Assembly (NCBI GenBank): GCA_030834835.1
Contig: JAUQXD010000166.1
Span: 1-5,214 of the forward strand
Length of the DNA: 5,214 bases
Direction of reading: 5' to 3'
DNA from: Thermoflexales bacterium
GTDB taxonomy: Bacteria; Chloroflexota; Anaerolineae; Fen-1058
Below, one piece after another: positions 1 through 5,214 of this stretch (the first letter of the stretch is position 1; the number at the start of each line of letters is the position of its first letter). Made by a program: the position numbers and the translations under genes. The notes under the pieces are model-generated. The model did no database searches. It was not told the origin of the DNA and was given only the letters and a program-made list of their open reading frames with translations.

Positions 1-1871
1 AGGTTCATCGGCGGGACGGGCGGGTTGGTGCCATCACCCTCGTGCGGGAAGTTGGTCCAAACCGTCTCGTTCACGGCATGGAAATTCTGCGGGCGATACA
101 TGAGCGTGAAGGAGGGAATATCGCTCAGGTAGATCTTGACCAATTCCGTGTACAGCTCCTTCAGCTTGGCCGGATCGGTGGTCGTCGGGATCGCCTTGAT
201 CAACTCGTCGGCCTCGGGATTGCTGTATTGCCCCCAGTTGCCGTTCCAGTTGTTCGCTCCACCGACGAACTCCGAGCTCAGCAGGTGGCGGATGCGGCCC
301 CACGGCTGCGTCGGGCCGGCGCCGTCACTCCACATCATGAAGATGTCATACTTCTCGGGCAGCGGCGAATCCGACTTGGTGACGACGGTCTGATACACCG
401 ACCATTCGGGGTAGTTGGTGGTGATGTCGATACCGATCTTCTTGCCGGCGGCAGCGACCACTTCGATCGCGGCTTGCCAGTCAGACCAGCCATTGGGGCA
501 GGTGGCTACGTAGGTCAGCTTCTTGCCCTTGTATTCGCGCCAGCCGTCGCCATCGGTATCCTTGATTCCGGCGTCATCGAGCAATTTCTTGGCGCCTTCG
601 ATGTCGTTGCCTGCCCATTGCAGATCCTTGACGGCATCATGATCGTACAGGGCCTGCTCACCGGCGGTCGGGTTCATGAGCGAGCGCGGAACCTGATCGA
701 AGGTGGCCGACTGGTTGGTCATGGCGTTGGCAATGATCGTGGGATAGTCAACGGCAATGGCGATGGCCTTGCGCACTGCCAGCTGGTCCAAACCGTAGGA
801 CTTCAGATTGAAGAAGGCGGTTGGGAGGCTGGCGCCAATGCCGTACGGCGCATCGGGCAGGTAGGTGGACACGGGCAGCCCATAGTTGACCCACAACGTG
901 TGAATATTGGAATTGAACTGCTGGCTGACATCCACTTCACCTTTTGCCAGAGCCACCGACCCGGCGGCGTTGTCCTTGAAGATGGTATGCGCCAGGTACT
1001 TGGGAGCCGGCAGCTTGCCGAACATGCTGGCATCCTGGCCCCAGTATTTGTCATCACGAACGAGGACAACCTTCGACTCGTCGGCGAAGAATTTGCCATA
1101 GGGCCCGGAGTACACGGTATCTTCCGCGGGATCGGCCATCAACTTGGTGGCATCCTCGCCGACGCGCTTTTCCAGCGTCTGAGTCCAGGCTTTCTGGACG
1201 ACGTAGTTGGTGCTCAGGTAGGCTTGAACCACCAGCGGATTGACTGCTTTGCCATCCGCACCCAGTTTGGCCTTGATCACAACCGTCTGAGGATCAGAAG
1301 CCGTAATGGTGTCGATGTAATCTTTGTTGGCCGCACCGAATTGGGTATTGTACTTGACATGGGTAGCCCAAGTGTAAGCGACATCATCGGCGGTTACCGG
1401 AGTCCCATCGCTCCAGTGGGCGGCTTTCTTGAGCTTGAAGGTAATCGCCGTCATCCCCGCGTCCCACTTATAGTCGCCATCCGCCAGCAGAGGATACTGC
1501 TTACCATCGAGCATGTTGTACGCATACGGGGTCTCGAACATGGTAATCACGGCGTTGTCATTCTGTTGCTGAGTCATGGCATTGTTGTTGTTGGAAGAGT
1601 AGGGATTCCAACCGACAACCGCCCCCCACTGTTGGCCATTGAAGTACAGCGTTTCTTCGCGAGGCAGAGTCCCGGCCGCGACCGGCACGGCGGTGGGTTG
1701 CACCACGACTTCCTTGGTGACGATGACTTCCTTCGGCACTTCCTTCGTCACTTCGACGACAACCGTTTCTTTGATCGGCGCGACTGGCGTAGTTGCGGCG
1801 GGGGCACACGCGGCGAGCACGATGCCGAACACCATCAACAACGATAGAGCGATTGCTACTGGGCGTTTCAT
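1..1871 (-). CDS. ABC transporter substrate-binding lipoprotein, family 5 (oligosaccharide/peptide type), 3' end cut by window
   Basis: Extracellular solute-binding lipoprotein that would capture a ligand and deliver it to an ABC permease. The ATG at 1871 is preceded by AAGGAG (1880-1885) with an 8-nt gap, and 623 codons are open to the window edge. Residues 1-22 are a lipoprotein signal: K2 R3, a hydrophobic stretch, and lipobox L19-A-A-C22. Residues 35-60 form a repetitive V/T/K/E linker. The SBP_bac_5 core begins near residue 72 and shows the family signature around 153-169 ([12 protein letters not shown]). A DTDGDG segment (438-443) and PNGWSDW (459-465) follow, then [10 protein letters not shown] (549-558) and VWTNFP (604-609) near the C-terminus. 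From memory, the PNGWSDW and VWTNFP segments resemble Thermotoga oligosaccharide binders more than OppA/DppA. Family-5 proteins with such linkers usually run about 600-660 residues, so little is probably missing. The gene lies 106 bp behind the LacI-family gene on the same strand, which suggests co-regulation. Family assignment is strong; the ligand (oligosaccharide, perhaps beta-glucan derived) is inferred and a peptide ligand is not excluded. Confidence 0.93.
   Translation of the reverse strand, partial: MKRPVAIALSLLMVFGIVLAACAPAATTPVAPIKETVVVEVTKEVPKEVIVTKEVVVQPTAVPVAAGTLPREETLYFNGQQWGAVVGWNPYSSNNNNAMTQQQNDNAVITMFETPYAYNMLDGKQYPLLADGDYKWDAGMTAITFKLKKAAHWSDGTPVTADDVAYTWATHVKYNTQFGAANKDYIDTITASDPQTVVIKAKLGADGKAVNPLVVQAYLSTNYVVQKAWTQTLEKRVGEDATKLMADPAEDTVYSGPYGKFFADESKVVLVRDDKYWGQDASMFGKLPAPKYLAHTIFKDNAAGSVALAKGEVDVSQQFNSNIHTLWVNYGLPVSTYLPDAPYGIGASLPTAFFNLKSYGLDQLAVRKAIAIAVDYPTIIANAMTNQSATFDQVPRSLMNPTAGEQALYDHDAVKDLQWAGNDIEGAKKLLDDAGIKDTDGDGWREYKGKKLTYVATCPNGWSDWQAAIEVVAAAGKKIGIDITTNYPEWSVYQTVVTKSDSPLPEKYDIFMMWSDGAGPTQPWGRIRHLLSSEFVGGANNWNGNWGQYSNPEADELIKAIPTTTDPAKLKELYTELVKIYLSDIPSFTLMYRPQNFHAVNETVWTNFPHEGDGTNPPVPPMN
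1692..1769 (-). repeat. Tandem V-T-K-E-V linker repeat inside the binding-protein gene
   Basis: Residues 35-60 of the binding protein repeat a short unit: [17 protein letters not shown], then VVQPT. The DNA shows matching imperfect repeats of ACTTCCTT/ACTTCG on the plus strand. The segment lies between the lipidated Cys22 and the globular domain, so it most likely acts as a tether from the membrane surface. Linkers of this kind are frequent in Chloroflexota solute-binding lipoproteins, which is the main taxonomic hint in the window. Confidence 0.7.
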
Positions 1872-1977
1872 TGGTCTTTCTCCTTACGTGAGTTAGGATG
1901 GGATAGTCAGCAGTCAACAAACACGAGCGGGCGAAAGTCAAATTTTACGCTTAGGTCGATGTTCCTCCTTCAAAAGA

Positions 1978-2985
1978 TTACTTCAACGTCGCCCCACATG
2001 AGGCACGGACTACCAATTCGGTCGGTAAAATTAGGTGATAGGGCGATGACGCCGGCTGCTCGATCATTTCGATCAACGTCTCGACGGTCATGGTCCCCAT
2101 CCGATGGATGGGCTGGCGAACAGTGGTCAGGGGCGGTTCGATTCGCGCGGCAAACGGCAGATCGTCAAACCCCACCAGCGCCACATCTTCCGGCACCCGC
2201 CGGCCGGCTTCACGCAAGGCGCGCAGCGCGCCCATCGCCATGGCGTCACTGGCCGCAAAGACCGCATCGGGCTGGCGCGACAATAACTGCTGCATGGCCA
2301 GATAACCGCCCGCCTCGCTAAAACCGCCATCCGTAATCAAGTCCGGCTGCGCCAGCAGGCCGCGTTCGCGCAGGGCCTGGGTGTAGCCGGCCAGGCGATC
2401 GACGCCCGCAATCATGGTCTGGGGGCCGTTAATCAGCCCGATGCGCGTGCGGCCCAATCGCAGCAAATGCCGCACCGCATCGCGCGCGCCGTTGACGTTG
2501 TCGGCATCCACGTAGTTGACGCGCGGATCGGTTGGGTGGCGGCCCACCAGCATGAAGGGCAAATCACCGTCGATCAACGCCTGCACCAGCGAATCGTTGG
2601 TCAGCATCGACGCGATGATCACGCCATCGATCAGGCCACTGTACATGATCTGGCGAATCTGGCGGCGTTCGTATTCCGGTTCGGCCAGCCACAACATTAC
2701 CGAGTACTCGCGCGCATTGCACGCCGACGATACGCCTTGAATGAGCAGGGGAAAGTACGGGTCTGTGAACAGCGTCGATACACCCATCGGGATCACCAGC
2801 CCGATGACGTGGGTGCGCCCGGCGGCCAGTCCACGTGCAGCGGCATTCGGCACGTAGTTCACGCGGCGCACGACCTGCATCACCTTGTCGCGCGTCTGAT
2901 CGCTGACATTGGGATCATTATTGATCACGCGCGACACGGTCGAGCGTGAAACACCACTGAGTTCAGCGATCTGTTCGAGATTCAT
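1978..2985 (-). CDS. LacI-family transcriptional repressor
   Basis: Complete 335-residue cytoplasmic regulator, the usual length for the family. Residues 2-22 are the N-terminal helix-turn-helix ([20 protein letters not shown]) and 43-54 the minor-groove hinge region ([11 protein letters not shown]). From about residue 58 (THVIGLVIP) it is a periplasmic-binding-protein-like sensor domain. Conserved marks there include [15 protein letters not shown] (243-257), [12 protein letters not shown] (268-279), PPLTTVRQP (284-292) and the closing [10 protein letters not shown] (321-330). The frame stays open upstream to a TTG at 3126, but family members begin a few residues before the HTH, so the ATG at 2985 is chosen. 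No other ATG, GTG or TTG lies between them. There is no clear Shine-Dalgarno before this ATG; instead a probable operator lies there. Two copies of a LacI-type palindrome and a promoter lie upstream, so autorepression is likely. The palindrome matches the CebR-type box, making a beta-glucoside or cello-oligosaccharide inducer plausible but unproven. Confidence 0.95.
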   Translation of the reverse strand: MNLEQIAELSGVSRSTVSRVINNDPNVSDQTRDKVMQVVRRVNYVPNAAARGLAAGRTHVIGLVIPMGVSTLFTDPYFPLLIQGVSSACNAREYSVMLWLAEPEYERRQIRQIMYSGLIDGVIIASMLTNDSLVQALIDGDLPFMLVGRHPTDPRVNYVDADNVNGARDAVRHLLRLGRTRIGLINGPQTMIAGVDRLAGYTQALRERGLLAQPDLITDGGFSEAGGYLAMQQLLSRQPDAVFAASDAMAMGALRALREAGRRVPEDVALVGFDDLPFAARIEPPLTTVRQPIHRMGTMTVETLIEMIEQPASSPYHLILPTELVVRASCGATLK

Positions 2986-2997
2986 ACCGGTCGATTT

Positions 2998-3013
2998 TTG
3001 GGAGCGTTCCCAA
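2998..3013. promoter_or_regulatory. Probable LacI-family operator O2, one base from perfect palindrome
   Basis: TTGGGAGCGTTCCCAA on the plus strand. It equals the perfect upstream palindrome except for C to T at 3007. It has the central CG typical of LacI-family operators and lies 12 bp upstream of the repressor ATG, where a ribosome binding site would normally sit. Bound repressor could block elongation or pair with O1 for looping; the centre-to-centre distance is 196 bp. Confidence 0.75.
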
Positions 3014-3114
3014 TAATGGCGTGTGATTTGGTCGGCGCTGTTGCAAGTGAGGCCAACCGAACCTGGTTTGAATAGATGTTGACTGGAGAAAAATGAAACG
3101 GGAGAATCTAGGGC

Positions 3115-3141
3115 AAAAACCGACAAAAATAGTCTGTCTGG
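3115..3141 (-). other. Weak stem-loop followed by U5 in the repressor leader
   Basis: On the minus strand, CCAGACA (from 3141) can pair with TGTCGG (to 3120) with one bulged A and a 9-nt loop. TTTTT (3119-3115) follows directly. The geometry resembles a weak intrinsic terminator or attenuator in the leader between O1 and the repressor start, but the stem is only 6 bp and may be chance. Confidence 0.2.
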
Positions 3142-3193
3142 CTGTTAAACGTGAAGCCCTGTCAGGTGATGTTGAGGTGTTGCGAGAAACAAC

Positions 3194-3209
3194 TTGGGAG
3201 CGCTCCCAA
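3194..3209. promoter_or_regulatory. LacI-family operator O1, perfect 16-bp palindrome (CebR-type box)
   Basis: TTGGGAGCGCTCCCAA is a perfect inverted repeat with a central GCGC. It contains TGGGAGCGCTCCCA, the box known for the actinobacterial cellobiose/cello-oligosaccharide repressor CebR. It begins 10 bp downstream of the -10 hexamer TATGAT, so it covers roughly +4 to +20 of the predicted transcript, a standard repressor position. A near-identical copy lies at 2998-3013. The regulator is most likely the adjacent LacI-family protein. Confidence 0.88.
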
Positions 3210-3219
3210 ATCTGCTCAT

Positions 3220-3247
3220 ATCATAAGCGCATTTTGGCCGTTGTCAA
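3220..3247 (-). promoter_or_regulatory. Sigma-70-like promoter for the LacI-family gene and downstream binding protein
   Basis: On the minus strand, TTGACA (3247-3242) is a consensus -35 and TATGAT (3225-3220) a 5/6 match to the -10, with a 16-nt spacer. The expected start of transcription is near 3213, directly ahead of operator O1. The good hexamers and the operator placement support each other. No comparable promoter is visible between the repressor and the binding-protein gene. Confidence 0.65.
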
Positions 3248-3297
3248 GTGGCAATTTTGTGTTTTTATCGTGGAAAAATGTCGTGGCGGGCAACGAA

Positions 3298-3332
3298 CCG
3301 AGGCGTCAATTGAACACTAAGTGACGCCTCGG
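3298..3332 (-). terminator. Stem-loop after guaB, probable terminator
   Basis: CCGAGGCGTCA (3298-3308) and TGACGCCTCGG (3322-3332) are perfect 11-bp inverted repeats with a 13-nt loop, 18 bp past the guaB stop. The GC-rich stem and position fit a transcript end. The downstream side in the guaB direction reads TTCGTTGCCC, which is a poor U-tract, so termination may be factor-aided or the hairpin may protect the mRNA 3' end. Confidence 0.6.
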
Positions 3333-3350
3333 CTGAAAGGCACGGGGCGG

Positions 3351-4835
3351 TTACGCTTCCGATCGGGCGGTTTGATAGTTCGGGGCTTCTTTGGTAATGA
3401 TGATGTCGTGCGGGTGACTCTCGATGAAACCGGCGTTGGTGATGCGCATCAGGCGTGTCTTCGTGCGCAAATCGTCCAGCGTGGCTGCGCCGGCATAACC
3501 CATGCCCGATCGCAAACCGCCGACCAGCTGATACACGTAGTCGCGCAGCACACCGCGATACGGCACGCGCCCTTCGATGCCCTCCGGCACGAGCTTGCCG
3601 CTGCCCTGGCCGCTGGCATAGCGATCTTTGCCGTAGCCCTGCATCGCGCCCAGGCTGCCCATGCCGCGATATTCCTTGAAGCGGCGGCCTTCAAACAGCA
3701 CCACGTCGCCGGGGGATTCGTCGAGACCCGCGAGCAGGCTGCCCAGCATCACGATTTCTGCGCCCGCCGCAATCGCTTTCACGATGTCGCCGCTAAACTT
3801 GATGCCGCCGTCGGCGATGACGGGAATATCGTGCTTGCGCGCTGCGCGAGCGCATTCAAAAATCGCCGTCATTTGCGGCATGCCCGCGCCGCTGATCACG
3901 CGCGTAGTGCAGATCGAGCCGGCACCCACGCCAACCTTAATCGCGTCCGCGCCCGCTCCGATGAGTTCTTCCGTCCCATCCGCCGTGACCACATTTCCAG
4001 CCAGAATCGCCAGGCCAGGCCAGGCTGATCGGATGCGCTTGATCGCGTTGACGACGCCCTGCGAATGACCGTGCGCCGTATCGATGCCGACTGCATCGAC
4101 GCCAGCGGCGACGAGCAGCGACACGCGCTCTTCCAAATCCTTACCCACGCCCACGGCTGCGCCTACCAACAAGCGACCGCGTGAATCCGTAGCGGCATTG
4201 GGAAAATCACGTTTCTTCTGGATGTCTTTGACCGTGATTAAGCCCTTAAGGCGACCGGCTTCATCCACGAGCGGCAACTTTTCGATGCGATGTTCGTGCA
4301 GGATTTTCTTGGCCTGATCGAGCGTGGTGCCCACCTGCGCTGTGAACAATTGCTTATGCGTCATGAACTCGCTGACGGGCCGATAGAGATCGCCCGGCTC
4401 GACGAAGCGTGTATCGCGATTGGTGAGAATGCCGACGAGTTTGTGATCGGCATCGGTGATGGGCACGCCGCTGATGTGATACTTCGCCATCAAATCTTCC
4501 GCGTCCTGCAACGTCGCCGTCGGCGGCAGCGTGACCGGATCAACGATCATGCCCGATTCCGAGCGCTTGACCTTCTCGACCTCGGCCGCCTGGTCGGCGG
4601 GGGGCATGTTGCGATGAATGAGGCCGATGCCGCCTTCGCGCGCCAATGCAATCGCCAGCCGCGCTTCCGTCACCGTGTCCATCGCCGCGGAGATGATCGG
4701 AACATTGAGCATGATATCGCGTGCCAGCCGCGCGCGCACATCGGTTTGATCGGGCAACACTTCAGTGTAGCCGGGCACGATCAAGAGATCATCGAAGGTC
4801 AAGGCTTCAAACTTGTCGAAGAGTTCTTCATTCAT
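3351..4835 (-). CDS. guaB: IMP dehydrogenase (IMPDH)
   Basis: Complete 494-residue enzyme, normal for bacterial IMPDH. It oxidises IMP to XMP with NAD+, the committed step to guanine nucleotides, in the cytoplasm. The ATG at 4835 has AAGGAG at 4841-4846 (5-nt gap) and gives the usual N-terminus [14 protein letters not shown]; the frame extends upstream only into repeat sequence. Residues 8-90 and 215-480 form the TIM barrel. Two CBS domains are inserted at about 95-150 ([16 protein letters not shown]) and 157-210 ([18 protein letters not shown]). The catalytic loop is GAGSICTTR with Cys309; the phosphate-binding segments are [10 protein letters not shown] (341-350) and MLGSLLAG (363-370). The flap carries the Arg405-Tyr406 dyad (KDRY) and [15 protein letters not shown] (414-428). 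All key residues are present. It lies 87 bp behind purH on the same strand, so co-transcription is likely, and is followed by a stem-loop. Confidence 0.98.
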   Translation of the reverse strand: MNEELFDKFEALTFDDLLIVPGYTEVLPDQTDVRARLARDIMLNVPIISAAMDTVTEARLAIALAREGGIGLIHRNMPPADQAAEVEKVKRSESGMIVDPVTLPPTATLQDAEDLMAKYHISGVPITDADHKLVGILTNRDTRFVEPGDLYRPVSEFMTHKQLFTAQVGTTLDQAKKILHEHRIEKLPLVDEAGRLKGLITVKDIQKKRDFPNAATDSRGRLLVGAAVGVGKDLEERVSLLVAAGVDAVGIDTAHGHSQGVVNAIKRIRSAWPGLAILAGNVVTADGTEELIGAGADAIKVGVGAGSICTTRVISGAGMPQMTAIFECARAARKHDIPVIADGGIKFSGDIVKAIAAGAEIVMLGSLLAGLDESPGDVVLFEGRRFKEYRGMGSLGAMQGYGKDRYASGQGSGKLVPEGIEGRVPYRGVLRDYVYQLVGGLRSGMGYAGAATLDDLRTKTRLMRITNAGFIESHPHDIIITKEAPNYQTARSEA

Positions 4836-4850
4836 GTTGGCTCCTTCTTG

Positions 4851-4923
4851 GGGAAACAAGGAAACAAGTAGACAAGTAGACAAGGTGAATTGCCTTGTTT
4901 CCTTGCCTACTTGTCTACTTCCC
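4851..4923. repeat. Palindromic octamer-repeat element between purH and guaB
   Basis: The left arm on the plus strand is GAAACAAG twice (4853-4868) then TAGACAAG twice (4869-4884). After a short centre (4885-4892), the right arm is the reverse complement of the same words: CTTGTTTC (4894-4901), CTTGCCTA (4902-4909, one base off) and CTTGTCTA (4910-4917), then TTCCC facing GGGAA at the other end. The RNA could fold into a long imperfect hairpin with several alternative registers. Its edges coincide with the purH stop codon (4923-4925) and lie 4 bp before the guaB Shine-Dalgarno. No reading frame fits. It could be an interspersed palindromic element, a processing hairpin or an attenuator. Confidence 0.8.
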
Positions 4924-5214
4924 TAATGTCTGAAATGCCTTACGCCCGTCACAACCATCGCCATGTTGTTCGTATCGGCCACTGCGATTGATTCAGCGTC
5001 ACGCACTGAGCCGCCTGGATGAGCAACCGCCGTGATACCAGCCTGCGCGGCGACTTCGACTGAATCGGGGAAGGGGAAGAACGCGTCGGAGGCCATCACC
5101 GCCCCGATCGATTTCTCGCCGGCGCGGTCCTGCGCGATGCGGACACAATCGACGCGATTGGGCTGTCCGCCGCCGATGCCAACAGTCGCTTCGCCTTGCG
5201 CAAAGACGATCGAA
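4923..5214 (-). CDS. purH: Bifunctional AICAR formyltransferase/IMP cyclohydrolase, C-terminal 96 residues only
   Basis: This is the 3' end of purH; the start lies beyond the right edge. PurH formylates AICAR with 10-formyl-THF and closes the ring to give IMP, the last two steps of de novo purine synthesis. The visible frame (first full codon 5213-5211, stop TAG at 4925-4923) covers the end of the transformylase domain. Recognisable parts are [14 protein letters not shown] (9-22 of the fragment), [14 protein letters not shown] (37-50), [15 protein letters not shown] (58-72) and the near-universal C-terminus TGVRHFRH. The catalytic Lys-His of the transformylase and the whole cyclohydrolase domain are outside the window. 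Its product is the substrate of GuaB, encoded next on the same strand. Confidence 0.97.
   Translation of the reverse strand, partial: SIVFAQGEATVGIGGGQPNRVDCVRIAQDRAGEKSIGAVMASDAFFPFPDSVEVAAQAGITAVAHPGGSVRDAESIAVADTNNMAMVVTGVRHFRH

Larger units (their letters stand above)
2986..3350. other. 365-bp intergenic control region between guaB and the LacI-family gene
   Basis: No protein gene is supported here. The right end (3298-3332) holds the guaB terminator-like hairpin. From 3247 leftwards come a promoter (3220-3247), a perfect LacI-type operator (3194-3209), a leader of about 180 bp that is more AT-rich than the flanking genes and has a weak hairpin (3115-3141), and a second operator (2998-3013) just before the repressor start. 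If the promoter is right, the repressor mRNA has an unusually long leader of about 228 nt. A 75-codon plus-strand frame at 3093-3320 crosses both the operator and the hairpin and looks spurious. Confidence 0.7.

Noticed and set aside
42..1847. 601-codon plus-strand open frame opposite the binding-protein gene
   Set aside because: Its translation has no recognisable domain, while the opposite strand gives a clear lipoprotein with signal, signature and Shine-Dalgarno. It is an antisense shadow caused by the codon use of the real gene.
1558..1941. 127-codon minus-strand frame starting at a TTG at 1941 and overlapping the binding-protein start
   Set aside because: It is out of frame with the real lipoprotein gene, has a rare start with no suitably spaced Shine-Dalgarno, and an Arg/Ser-rich shadow-like composition.
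2986..3126. 47-codon N-terminal extension of the LacI-family protein from a TTG at 3126
   Set aside because: It would translate through operator O2, has no Shine-Dalgarno, and family members start just before the helix-turn-helix.
3194..3224. Divergent plus-strand promoter at operator O1
   Set aside because: The best hexamers (TTGGGA and CATATC) are poor, and no convincing plus-strand gene lies downstream.
3093..3320. 75-codon plus-strand frame with GGAG 4 bp before its ATG
   Set aside because: It crosses operator O1 and the repressor promoter, stops inside the guaB terminator hairpin, and has no recognisable features. Only a transcript or conserved homologue would revive it.
3321..4028. 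235-codon plus-strand frame opposite guaB
   Set aside because: Alanine/histidine/arginine-rich antisense shadow of a highly conserved gene on the other strand.
4290..4871. 193-codon plus-strand frame opposite the guaB 5' half
   Set aside because: Antisense shadow; no domain, and it ends in the octamer palindrome.
4836..4883. 16-codon N-terminal extension of IMP dehydrogenase into the repeat
   Set aside because: The ATG at 4835 has a well-spaced AAGGAG and gives the family's normal N-terminus.
4851..4923. CRISPR array as an explanation for the repeated octamers
   Set aside because: Units are only 8 bp, contiguous and arranged as an inverted pair, with no unique spacers.

Overview
The window carries four genes, all transcribed on the minus strand. 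In transcription order (right to left) they are the 3' end of purH, a complete guaB, a complete LacI-family repressor gene, and most of a family-5 ABC-transporter solute-binding lipoprotein gene that runs off the left edge. The organism is a bacterium of moderate-to-high GC. The binding protein has a lipobox followed by a Val/Thr/Lys/Glu-rich tandem linker, a style common in Chloroflexota solute-binding proteins. Chloroflexota is therefore the best guess, but this is an inference from one linker style and general similarity, not a placement from marker genes.

Right part (about 3298-5214): a purine block. PurH (AICAR transformylase/IMP cyclohydrolase) completes IMP synthesis, and GuaB (IMP dehydrogenase) takes IMP to XMP on the guanine branch, so adjacent genes encode consecutive steps. 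The 87-bp gap between them is almost filled by an unusual imperfect palindrome built from octamers of the types GAAACAAG and TAGACAAG. It begins at the purH stop codon and ends just before the guaB Shine-Dalgarno. A perfect 11-bp stem-loop lies 18 bp past the guaB stop and probably closes the transcript.

Middle (2986-3350): a 365-bp intergenic control region. It holds a good sigma-70-like promoter (TTGACA, 16-nt spacer, TATGAT) facing left, followed at once by a perfect 16-bp palindrome, TTGGGAGCGCTCCCAA. A second copy with one base changed lies 12 bp before the LacI-family start codon. The palindrome contains the sequence known as the CebR-type (cellobiose/cello-oligosaccharide) operator of actinobacteria.

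Left part (1-2985): the repressor gene followed, after 106 bp, by the solute-binding protein gene. The binding protein resembles the oligosaccharide-binding branch of family 5 (like the beta-glucan oligosaccharide binders of Thermotoga) more than classical dipeptide binders. The most economical reading is an autoregulated sugar-uptake operon, repressor then binding protein with permease and ATPase genes presumably beyond the left edge, that responds to a plant-polysaccharide oligosaccharide such as a beta-glucoside. The sugar is inferred, not shown. I found no RNA genes, CRISPR array, or recognisable insertion sequence.
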